Positions 1 to 5,377 of a stretch of 7,342 bases of DNA are shown piece by piece. Each line of letters opens with the position of its first letter. The first letter of the stretch is position 1. Where the stretch lies: the NCBI GenBank assembly GCA_023395675.1, contig JAEWYL010000016.1, positions 1 to 7,342 of the forward strand. The letters are read 5' to 3'. The position numbers and the translations under genes were made by a program. The stretch is from Chloroflexota bacterium (GTDB lineage Bacteria > Chloroflexota > Anaerolineae > Anaerolineales > UBA4823). The notes beneath the pieces were generated by a model. It did no database searches and had not been told where the DNA came from. It saw nothing but the letters and a program-made list of their open reading frames with translations.

Positions 1-2
1 AC

Positions 3-22
3 GGGGGGGGGGGGGGTGGGGG
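3..22. repeat. Homopolymeric G tract at window edge
   Basis: Fourteen consecutive G (3-16), one T, then five more G (18-22). No gene overlaps it. A run this long at the very start of a sequence is typical of poly-G read-through from two-colour sequencing chemistry at a contig end. A genuine G-tract able to form a quadruplex is the alternative. The bases should be treated as unreliable until seen in independent reads. Confidence 0.75.
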
Positions 23-86
23 CCTTGCCTGCATTCAACCATTTTTGGGAAAAAAAGCGCCTCGCGCCATGAAGTCATAGGCCCCC

Positions 87-115
87 TCGCCAGAGGCCCC
101 TGCCTGGATTATACT
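87..115 (+). promoter_or_regulatory. Possible sigma70-like promoter of the three-gene set
   Basis: TATACT at 110-115 matches the -10 consensus at 5 of 6 positions. TCGCCA at 87-92 matches the -35 consensus at 4 of 6, and the spacer is exactly 17 nt. Transcription would begin near 121-123, giving a leader of about 30 nt before the ATG at 153. This is one of few A+T-rich spots in an otherwise G+C-rich stretch. It is inferred from sequence only. The rest of 1-152 holds no supportable gene. Confidence 0.4.
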
Positions 116-152
116 TTCTGAGGGGGATACACCTGCCAGGAGGGAGAATCCG

Positions 153-581
153 ATGGAACCTTTGGCCGTAGAGGAGAGCATCTGGGTCCGGGCGCCGCGC
201 GAACGGGTCTGGAGGGCGCTCACCACCTCGGAGCAGATCCGGAAGTGGTGGGGCGATTATTGGGAGATCACCGGGCTGCAGCCCGGGGCGGAGGTGCTGT
301 TCGGCGACGAGCAGGAGCCCATCCGCGCCCGGGTGTCGGCGGCGGAGGCGCCGCACGCGTTCGGCCTGAGCTGGCCCCCGCTGCCCGAGCTGGATAACGC
401 CGTCTTCCAGACCACCTTCCGCCTGGAGGAGGAGAACGGCGGCACGCGGATTAACGTGCGGGAGAGCGGCTTCGAGGCGCTGCCGGAGGACGCCCGCCAG
501 CGGCGCTTCGATTCCACCGTGCAGGGCTACCGCAGCGTGCTGCAGAACCTGAAGGTGCTCATCGAAGGGGAGGCGGCTTGA
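153..581 (+). CDS. SRPBCC / AHSA1 (COG3832) domain protein
   Basis: A 142-residue cytoplasmic protein with the layout of an AHSA1-like START/Bet v1 fold. Such folds form a hydrophobic cavity that binds small ligands, and some members are stress or toxin-response proteins or partners of small regulators. The family opening is clear: a beta strand then 'APRERVWRALTTSEQIRKWW' (residues 14-33), the usual helix and W-W end of that motif. It is followed by the acidic strand region (residues 45-60), a 'TRINVRESGF' strand (98-107), and the long C-terminal helix 'GYRSVLQNLKVLIEG' (125-139) that packs over the cavity. Length is normal for a single-domain member, and there is no signal peptide or membrane segment. 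The ATG at 153 is supported by AGGAGG at 138-143, with GGAG at 143-146 giving a 6-nt spacer. Its stop overlaps the next start, so it heads a coupled three-gene unit. The ligand cannot be predicted. Confidence 0.85.
   Translation: MEPLAVEESIWVRAPRERVWRALTTSEQIRKWWGDYWEITGLQPGAEVLFGDEQEPIRARVSAAEAPHAFGLSWPPLPELDNAVFQTTFRLEEENGGTRINVRESGFEALPEDARQRRFDSTVQGYRSVLQNLKVLIEGEAA
569..573 (+). promoter_or_regulatory. Shine-Dalgarno supporting the TTG start at 578
   Basis: GGAGG (inside a longer GGGGAGG) lies within the 3' end of the upstream gene, only 4 nt before TTG. The TTG shares TTGA with the upstream stop, the classic arrangement for translational coupling. The spacer is short, so initiation may rely on ribosomes that have just terminated. 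An in-frame GTG at 602 is the fallback start but has no comparable SD. Confidence 0.55.
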
Positions 582-1810
582 TCTCTGCCGGCCTGGAGCA
601 GGTGAACCGCTACCTGTGGGAGCGCCAGGGGTTCGGCCGGAGGCGGGCGTGGTCTGAGGCGGCGCCCCTGTCTGCCCAGCTCGGGCTGTACGGCTTCGGG
701 CCCTCGCTCTACCCCGCCCTGCTGGCCCGCCACCAGGACTTCACATTCGAGCAGGCCGGCCGGGAGCTGGACGAGAGGCGGGCGCTGGTGCGGATGGACG
801 CCATGCGCACCAGCCTGTTCGCCGTGCCGCGGCCCCTCTTCGCCGCCGTGCACCGGGCCTTCCGGGAGAGCGTGCTGGCCTCCATCGACCGCCTGCTGGC
901 GAATTACGGCCTGGAGCCGGAAGACTATACGAATACCTGCCGCCGGGCGCTCGATTGCCTGAGCCGGCGCAGCCTGCCCGCCGCCGCCCTCAAGAAGGAG
1001 CTCCAGCCCCTCTCCCTCCCCGCGGGCGAGGCCCTGCCCCGCCTGCTGGCCCGCATGGCGGCCGAGGGCCTGCTGGTGCGCGCCCGCACCCGCGGGAGCT
1101 GGAAGAGCACCCAGTTCGAGTGGGCCCTGCTCGAAGACTGGCTGCCGGGCGTGGACCTGCAGGCGCCCGACCCCGAGCAGGCCCGCATGGAGGCTGCCCG
1201 CCTTTACCTGGCGGCTTACGGCCCGGCGGCCGCCGCCGATTTCCGCTGGTGGAGCGGCCTGCGCGCCGAGGAGGCCGGCCGTACCCTGCAGGCCCTGGCG
1301 CCCGAAACGGCCCGGCTGGAGATCCGCAGCCTGACCGGCGAGTACCTGCTGCTGCAGGAGGACCTGGAGGCGCTGCTCTCCACCCCGGAGCAGGCGCCCT
1401 GGGCGGACGGCCCGCGGGTGAGCCTGCTGCCGGTCTGGGACGCCTACCTGATGGCCTACCGCCAGCGCGAGCGCTACCTGGAGCCGGCCTGGTACGACCG
1501 GGTGTACGACCGCTCGGGCAACAGCGCCCCCGCCATCCTGCTCGACGGGCAAGTGGCGGGGGTGTGGGACCTGGAGGAAGAACGCCAGGGCCTGACCCTG
1601 AAAGCGGCCTTCTTCGAGAGCCCGCCGCCGGGGGCCTGGGGGGCGCTGCGGCAGGCCGCGGAGGCGCTGGGGGCGGCAGTCCTGGGCGCACAAGCGGACC
1701 CGGCGCGGCCCCTTCAGGTGCTGCGCTGCCCGCCCCCCGCCTCGCTGGCCCAGGCCCCGCAGAACCGCTTTCACCATCCGCTGAGAGAGATCCCAGGAGA
1801 ACCGCTGTGA
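578..1810 (+). CDS. AlkZ-like winged-helix DNA-binding domain protein (HTH_42), QxQ motif absent
   Basis: A 410-residue protein that looks like the AlkZ/YcaQ winged-helix family (HTH_42, COG3214). Studied members of that family are DNA glycosylases that unhook interstrand crosslinks or remove bulky alkyl adducts. Family landmarks are present in order: 'LGL..(G)PS.YPALLAR' (35-51), the 'ERRALVRMDAMRTSLFAVP' segment (67-84; family pattern R-hh-R..hhR.TlH.v), a central 'FRWWSGL' (222-228), 'LLPVWDAYLMAYRQRERYLEP' beginning at 283, and the C-terminal 'ILLDGQVAGVW' beta segment (320-330). The catalytic position differs. Where glycosylases carry Gln-x-Gln or Gln-x-Asp after LGL, this protein has Tyr38-Gly39-Phe40. 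His at the 'TLH' position is also replaced (TSLF, 78-81). It may therefore bind nucleic acid without base excision, or act differently. The start is TTG at 578, overlapping the upstream stop, and the 3' end overlaps the next gene by 4 nt. Family assignment is fairly firm; activity is open. Confidence 0.75.
   Translation: MISAGLEQVNRYLWERQGFGRRRAWSEAAPLSAQLGLYGFGPSLYPALLARHQDFTFEQAGRELDERRALVRMDAMRTSLFAVPRPLFAAVHRAFRESVLASIDRLLANYGLEPEDYTNTCRRALDCLSRRSLPAAALKKELQPLSLPAGEALPRLLARMAAEGLLVRARTRGSWKSTQFEWALLEDWLPGVDLQAPDPEQARMEAARLYLAAYGPAAAADFRWWSGLRAEEAGRTLQALAPETARLEIRSLTGEYLLLQEDLEALLSTPEQAPWADGPRVSLLPVWDAYLMAYRQRERYLEPAWYDRVYDRSGNSAPAILLDGQVAGVWDLEEERQGLTLKAAFFESPPPGAWGALRQAAEALGAAVLGAQADPARPLQVLRCPPPASLAQAPQNRFHHPLREIPGEPL
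1795..1800 (+). promoter_or_regulatory. Shine-Dalgarno deciding the GTG start at 1807
   Basis: AGGAGA sits 6 nt before a GTG whose last two bases form the first two of the upstream TGA (GTGA). The reading frame is open much further upstream, but only as a Pro/Gly/Arg-rich shadow of the preceding gene. The SD, the 4-nt overlap and the match of the first residues to the domain family all point to GTG 1807 as the true start. Confidence 0.75.
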
Positions 1811-2397
1811 GCGCTGAATTTTCAAACATCCTGTGGCGCAGGCTCGACCTGCCGGGTTTCGACTGCGCCCGCCTGTCCGGGGATGAGGGGGCGGCAGGCG
1901 GGGAGGGCGCCGCCGCGCAGGGCTGGCTGCTGGAGGGCACGGCCCTGTTCGCCTACCAGGGGCAGCCCTGCCGCCTGGAGTACCGCGTCGGCTGCGATGC
2001 GGGCTGGCTCACGCGCTGGGGCCGGGTTTCCGGCTGGCTGGCAGAGATGGCGGTCGAGGTGACGGTGGAGGTCGACGGGGTCGGTAACTGGGCGCTGAAC
2101 GGCAGGCCGGTCCCCGGGGCGGCGGGCTGCCTGGACCTGGACCTGAACTTCAGCCCGGTCACCAACCTGCTGCCCATCCGGCGCCTGGGGCTGGCGGTGG
2201 GCCAGGCGGCGGAGGTGCACGCCGCCTGGCTGCGCTTCCCGGAGTTCACCCTGGAACCGCTGGAGCAGGTCTACCGGCGCACCGGCTTGGGCGCTTACCG
2301 CTACGAGTCGGGCGGCGGGTCCTTCGTGCGCGACCTGGAGGTGAACGCGGCCGGCTTCGTCACCCTTTATCCCGGCTTCTGGGAAGAGGTGCGATAG
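1807..2397 (+). CDS. Putative glycolipid-binding domain protein (PF06475)
   Basis: A 196-residue protein that fits the Glycolipid_bind family (formerly DUF1089; structurally a 'spilt beta-barrel' related to lipid-carrier LolA-like folds). Visible landmarks are 'LEYRVGCDAGW' (57-67), the repeated beta strands 'VEVTVEVDGVGNWALNGRPVP' beginning at 83 with W95 and the LNG turn, the hallmark 'CLDLDLNFSPVTNLLPIRRL' (108-127), and the ending 'DLEVNAAGFVTLYPGFWEE' (176-194), typical of the family C-terminus. There is no signal peptide, so it is predicted cytoplasmic, and 'glycolipid-binding' is a structural guess from the family rather than a shown activity. An insertion rich in Gly/Ala near residues 25-38 looks like a lineage-specific loop. 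It is coupled to the winged-helix gene by the GTGA overlap and is the last gene of the set. The domain call is strong; the biological role is unknown. Confidence 0.85.
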   Translation: MSAEFSNILWRRLDLPGFDCARLSGDEGAAGGEGAAAQGWLLEGTALFAYQGQPCRLEYRVGCDAGWLTRWGRVSGWLAEMAVEVTVEVDGVGNWALNGRPVPGAAGCLDLDLNFSPVTNLLPIRRLGLAVGQAAEVHAAWLRFPEFTLEPLEQVYRRTGLGAYRYESGGGSFVRDLEVNAAGFVTLYPGFWEEVR

Positions 2398-2471
2398 CCC
2401 GCAGCCCGTGCAGGATGCAGTCCGTGGGCAGCCGGCCCGTAGTTACGCTCAGATGGATCGCTTATCGATGA
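2398..2471. other. Convergent intergenic spacer at the composition break
   Basis: Seventy-four bases separate the two tail-to-tail gene groups. The left half contains two near-identical decamers, GCAGCCCGTG (2401-2410) and GCAGTCCGTG (2417-2426), 16 nt apart. Only 4-bp G/C stems can be drawn (for example GGGC 2426-2429 with GCCC 2435-2438), with no T-run on either strand. No terminator is therefore supported. Base composition changes sharply across this spacer. Confidence 0.5.
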
Positions 2472-3236
2472 TCAGGCGTTCATGAATTCACCACCGGAAA
2501 CGATCAAATATTCTCCGGTGATATGAGTTGCCAGTTCCGAAGCCAGGAACACCGCCGCGTTGGCCTGGTCGCGAGGTGTGGCAAATTTACCCAGCGTGGT
2601 CCTTCCCAGCAGTTCTTCACGGATACCCGGGACGTTGGCAAAAACACCTCGCAGCATCTCCGAATCGGTAGCGCCGGGCAGGATGCAGTTGGAGCGGATG
2701 TTATACCGCCCGCACTCCAGCGCCAGGACTCGACTGAACGTGATCACCGCCGATTTGCTGGCCGAGTAAGCCGCGTGCTTCCAATCCGCTTTGTTGGCTG
2801 CGCAGGATGAAATATGGATCAGCGAGCCACCCGTCCCCTGCCGGATCATCTGGCGGGCGACAGCCTGCGAGCAAAGAAATGTGCCCTCAACGTTTACCCG
2901 AAACACATCCTGCCAGTCGGCCAGCGGGAAATCCACGATCAGGTGGTTGCGCATCAGCGCCGCATTGTTGACCAGAACATCCACCCGACCGAAAGTTTCC
3001 ACCGTCCGCTCCACGAGAGCCTGCACCTGGTCCGGATCGGTGATATCCACCTGGAAGGGCAGACCACAAGGCCCGTCCACCGCCCTGGCGGCTGCGGCTG
3101 CCCCTTCACCGTTGATGTCTGCCCAGACGACGTGGGCGCCATGATCGGTAAAAGTTTCGGCGATGCCCCTGCCGATGCCCTGCGCGGCACCGGTGACAAT
3201 GGTTACCTTGCCTTTGAGCAGTTCGATCTTTTCCAT
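2472..3236 (-). CDS. SDR-family NAD-dependent oxidoreductase
   Basis: A 254-residue classical short-chain dehydrogenase/reductase, a full-length cytoplasmic Rossmann enzyme. The cofactor glycine motif TGAAQGIG is at 15-22. Asp40 at the end of strand 2 favours NAD(H) over NADP(H). D64 (VDI), the NNAA motif (90-93), N115, Ser143/144, and the catalytic Y157-SAS-K161 complete the active site. 'LPG' at 186-188 and a C-terminal 'TGEYLIVSGGE' (240-250) match the family. It likely oxidises a hydroxyl of a sugar, sugar acid or polyol, since it closes an operon with a sugar ABC transporter. The specific substrate, and whether it acts on C1 (making a lactone) or another carbon, is not readable. The ATG at 3236 lies 20 nt after the upstream gene, with a modest AGGG as SD 5 nt away. 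It is the last gene before the convergent spacer. Confidence 0.92.
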   Translation of the reverse strand: MEKIELLKGKVTIVTGAAQGIGRGIAETFTDHGAHVVWADINGEGAAAAARAVDGPCGLPFQVDITDPDQVQALVERTVETFGRVDVLVNNAALMRNHLIVDFPLADWQDVFRVNVEGTFLCSQAVARQMIRQGTGGSLIHISSCAANKADWKHAAYSASKSAVITFSRVLALECGRYNIRSNCILPGATDSEMLRGVFANVPGIREELLGRTTLGKFATPRDQANAAVFLASELATHITGEYLIVSGGEFMNA

Positions 3237-3256
3237 AATTGCCCTGGTCTCCGTTC

Positions 3257-4291
3257 CTACAGCTCATCCCAGCTCACCACCCGGTTCTCCCGGTTGGAGA
3301 TCTGCATCAGCTCAAGAGTTTTAATCACCTGGCTGGCCTCGTACATCGAGACGAAATTGGGCTTCTTCCCTTCCAGGAACGGGATCAGATCCCGGTAAAA
3401 CCCTCCTTCGATCCCCGATTCCTGTGCTCCGATCAGTTCATACTTTTCTCGGATCGATTCACCACGATCATTTACGTACACAAGCTCGGCTTGGTCCCAG
3501 ACCGGAATGGATTTACCCGGCACGGCGAAGGTGCCGCGCGCGCCGATCACGTAGAAGCGATCGGACGGCAGACGGGCATTGTTGCTGGCCTCGAACTGGC
3601 AGATCAGGTTCTGGTCAAAATTCAACACCCCGAAACAGTAATCGTCTGCCTCCTGGCTCCACACGCCGCTCTGCAGTCTGCAGTACACGCTCTGAGGCGC
3701 CCGGCCTGTTAACTGCAGGGTCCAATCGATCAGGTGAGGGCCCCAATCGTAAAGCATGCCACCGCCGTTACCTTTAATCCGCCATGGATTGTCCATGCCT
3801 TCGATACCCCAGGCCGGCCAGCCTTCGTCGCACAGCATGACATGCTGCTTGATCAGGAGAAGGTCACCCAGTTTCCCGCTGCGGATCAGGTCTTGCAGGA
3901 GGAGAAAATCACGGTCCCAGCGTGCGCTTTGGTGGACGAACAGGTATTTTCCCGTCTGTTCGGCTGTGGAGACCATGCGCCGGGCGCTCTCGTAGTCGAG
4001 CGCCATCGGTTTTTCCACAATCACGTTCTTGCCCTGCAGCATAGCCCGGATCGATAGATCCGCGTGGACTTCGTTGGTGGTCGTGATGACGACGAAGTCC
4101 AGACCTGGCGTCCGCAGGAATTCATCCAGGTCGCTGTAGAGCGGGACAGAATATTTTTGCTTTAAGTCTGCAATGCGCTGCGGGTTCTTATCACAGATAG
4201 CTACCAGCTCCAGGCCATTTTCAGGCGTCATCCAGCCGGCGTGGAACTCGGCCATCTTACCCATTCCGATAATTCCCATTCTGATGGTCAT
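3257..4291 (-). CDS. Gfo/Idh/MocA family dehydrogenase
   Basis: A 344-residue, full-length cytoplasmic sugar/inositol-type oxidoreductase. The N-terminal Rossmann fold shows 'GIIGMGKMAEFHAGW' (6-20), with D34 at the end of strand 2 suggesting NAD preference, and the 'TTTNEVH' segment (70-76). The family signature EKPMAL is at 93-98, where K94 is the conserved catalytic/cofactor lysine. The C-terminal domain has 'NPWRIKGNGGGMLYDWGPHLID' spanning 168-189, including D182 and H186 of the D-x-G-x-H-x-x-D motif that positions the substrate. Family members oxidise or reduce one hydroxyl/keto of hexoses, inositols, sugar acids or amino sugars, sometimes as part of multi-step epimerisation or glycoside cleavage. 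The ATG at 4291 follows a perfect AGGAGG (complement of 4297-4302) 5 nt upstream. It lies 35 nt after the hydrolase gene and 20 nt before the SDR gene. Substrate unknown. Confidence 0.93.
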   Translation of the reverse strand: MTIRMGIIGMGKMAEFHAGWMTPENGLELVAICDKNPQRIADLKQKYSVPLYSDLDEFLRTPGLDFVVITTTNEVHADLSIRAMLQGKNVIVEKPMALDYESARRMVSTAEQTGKYLFVHQSARWDRDFLLLQDLIRSGKLGDLLLIKQHVMLCDEGWPAWGIEGMDNPWRIKGNGGGMLYDWGPHLIDWTLQLTGRAPQSVYCRLQSGVWSQEADDYCFGVLNFDQNLICQFEASNNARLPSDRFYVIGARGTFAVPGKSIPVWDQAELVYVNDRGESIREKYELIGAQESGIEGGFYRDLIPFLEGKKPNFVSMYEASQVIKTLELMQISNRENRVVSWDEL

Positions 4292-4296
4292 GTTCG

Positions 4297-4302
4297 CCTC
4301 CT
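4297..4302 (-). promoter_or_regulatory. Consensus Shine-Dalgarno of the Gfo/Idh/MocA gene
   Basis: AGGAGG on the minus strand lies 5 nt before the ATG. It is the strongest ribosome binding site in the minus-strand operon and fixes the start of the dehydrogenase gene. Confidence 0.8.
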
Positions 4303-4326
4303 ACAGTCAGGTACTCTTCGTTTGGA

Positions 4327-5364
4327 TCAATGGGAAAAGACGCGCTGCGGGTTCAGTGCCGTCATTTGGTGGATTTGTTCGGGGTGTATTCCGGCGCTGA
4401 GCATACGCGGCACAATGTGCTTCGGGAGGTGGGCATATCCCCAACCACCCCAACGAGTGAAAAAGATCTTCAAGCACATATCCCCGGACAATAGGATGTG
4501 CTCGAGGTTGCCCAGCTCGATCTGCTTCTGGACATAGCGAATCTTCTCGCCGTCCGATCGAAACCAGACGTTCACGTCGGCAGGATCTGCGCCCGACTCG
4601 CAGCCAAAAGTGTCGTACTCGATATTGACGCCGCGCTTGACCAGTGAATCCTGGTATGCCCAATCCTCAGCGGTAAAATCTTGATGGGCCAGTACCACCC
4701 GGCGCAGATCGACGCCCTCTTCTTCGAGCATATCCAGCACCTGGTGGTTATCTTTTGACCAGATCAGCGAGTGGCAGACCATGGCGCAGCCAATCTTCTT
4801 CTGCGCTCGCGCTCCGGCCCGAAGCGAGACAAGCTCGACAGGGTTATTCAAATCGTTAATCGCAACTTTAACCACGCCAGGCTTGATCCCGGTACCATCC
4901 ACGCCGTTTTCAAATTCATCGAGAATGCGCTCTTCCAATTCTTCAACAGAGATGTTTCTCTCCTCATTATGAATGGAAGCATCCGAATAACGCCCGGCAG
5001 ACATAATGATATTCGCCCCGGTAAGAGCGGACACATAACGCAGCGCCTGCGGGTCGCGCCCCATCGCGGCCGTGGCGGTGACGTCTACGATGGTCCGCCC
5101 ACCATGGCCGACGAAAGCACGCACTTCCTGGATGGCGCTGTCCATATCGTCTAATATTGTGTTATCTCGATATGCCCAGGGGTTATAGACTACCTCAGCG
5201 CGGTTCTCCAGGCTGACAGGCTGGCTGTATTGCTTACGGCGAGTGATCTCTTTTGCCTCTCCGCTCCAGTAGTAAGACAGATCGACAAAAATATGTTCAT
5301 GCGTCAGGGTAAAGCCCATCTCCTCGCCCTTGATAGGCCCCAACACAGTCTGCACGGTCGTCAT
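4327..5364 (-). CDS. Phosphotriesterase-family metal hydrolase (COG1735), probable lactonase
   Basis: A 345-residue amidohydrolase-superfamily TIM barrel of the Php/phosphotriesterase-related branch. All six metal-site residues can be placed: H22 and H24 in THEH (21-24), K166 in 'GVVKVAI' (the lysine carboxylated in the family), H198 in 'AMVCHSL', H227 in 'VVLAHQD', and D295 in 'LLSGDMC'. The closing 'ALNPQRVF' (336-343) is the family's N-P motif. A binuclear, active hydrolase is thus expected in the cytoplasm. Several COG1735 members hydrolyse sugar or acyl lactones, and none of the sequence here argues for organophosphate degradation. With two dehydrogenases and a sugar importer in the same operon, a sugar-lactone hydrolase is the best inference. 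An upstream in-frame ATG at 5463 was rejected: it would add 33 residues overlapping the ABC gene. ATG 5364 has AGGAG at 5371-5375 and begins exactly where family proteins do. Confidence 0.9.
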   Translation of the reverse strand: MTTVQTVLGPIKGEEMGFTLTHEHIFVDLSYYWSGEAKEITRRKQYSQPVSLENRAEVVYNPWAYRDNTILDDMDSAIQEVRAFVGHGGRTIVDVTATAAMGRDPQALRYVSALTGANIIMSAGRYSDASIHNEERNISVEELEERILDEFENGVDGTGIKPGVVKVAINDLNNPVELVSLRAGARAQKKIGCAMVCHSLIWSKDNHQVLDMLEEEGVDLRRVVLAHQDFTAEDWAYQDSLVKRGVNIEYDTFGCESGADPADVNVWFRSDGEKIRYVQKQIELGNLEHILLSGDMCLKIFFTRWGGWGYAHLPKHIVPRMLSAGIHPEQIHQMTALNPQRVFSH

Positions 5365-5370
5365 CTGTAT

Positions 5371-5377
5371 CTCCTTA
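5371..5377 (-). promoter_or_regulatory. Stop/SD fusion TAAGGAG coupling ATPase and hydrolase genes
   Basis: On the minus strand the TAA stop of the ABC ATPase gene (5377-5375) shares its last A with the AGGAG (5375-5371) of the hydrolase gene, which starts 6 nt later. This compact join implies cotranscription and possible re-initiation by terminating ribosomes. It also decides the hydrolase start at 5364. Confidence 0.75.

Noticed and set aside
35..226. Small minus-strand frame at the left edge
   Set aside because: It runs across the candidate promoter and into the start of the SRPBCC gene, with no SD or family features. It is treated as chance.
955..1806. Upstream extension of the glycolipid-binding reading frame
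   Set aside because: The extra part is Pro/Ala/Gly-rich frame-shadow sequence overlapping the winged-helix gene. GTG 1807 has an SD and a 4-nt overlap, and it fits the domain boundary.
527..1940. Long minus-strand open frames opposite the winged-helix gene (527-1825 and 990-1940)
   Set aside because: Their translations are low-complexity Gly/Pro/Arg/Gln-rich sequences with no family motifs. They arise because stop codons are rare in such G+C-rich DNA. The plus-strand genes have recognisable domains and SD-led coupled starts.
2401..2426. Two GCAG(C/T)CCGTG decamers as a CRISPR-like or operator repeat
   Set aside because: There are only two imperfect copies in a G+C-rich spacer next to a gene end. 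They are too short and too few for an array, and there is no evidence of a regulator site.
2398..2471. Bidirectional terminator between the convergent genes
   Set aside because: Only 4-bp stems with mismatched flanks can be formed, and there is no T-run on either strand. Rho-dependent or undetected termination remains possible.
4327..5364. Organophosphate-degrading phosphotriesterase
   Set aside because: The metal ligands are shared by the whole family, while the operon is a sugar uptake and oxidation unit. A lactonase-like role is more consistent with this context.
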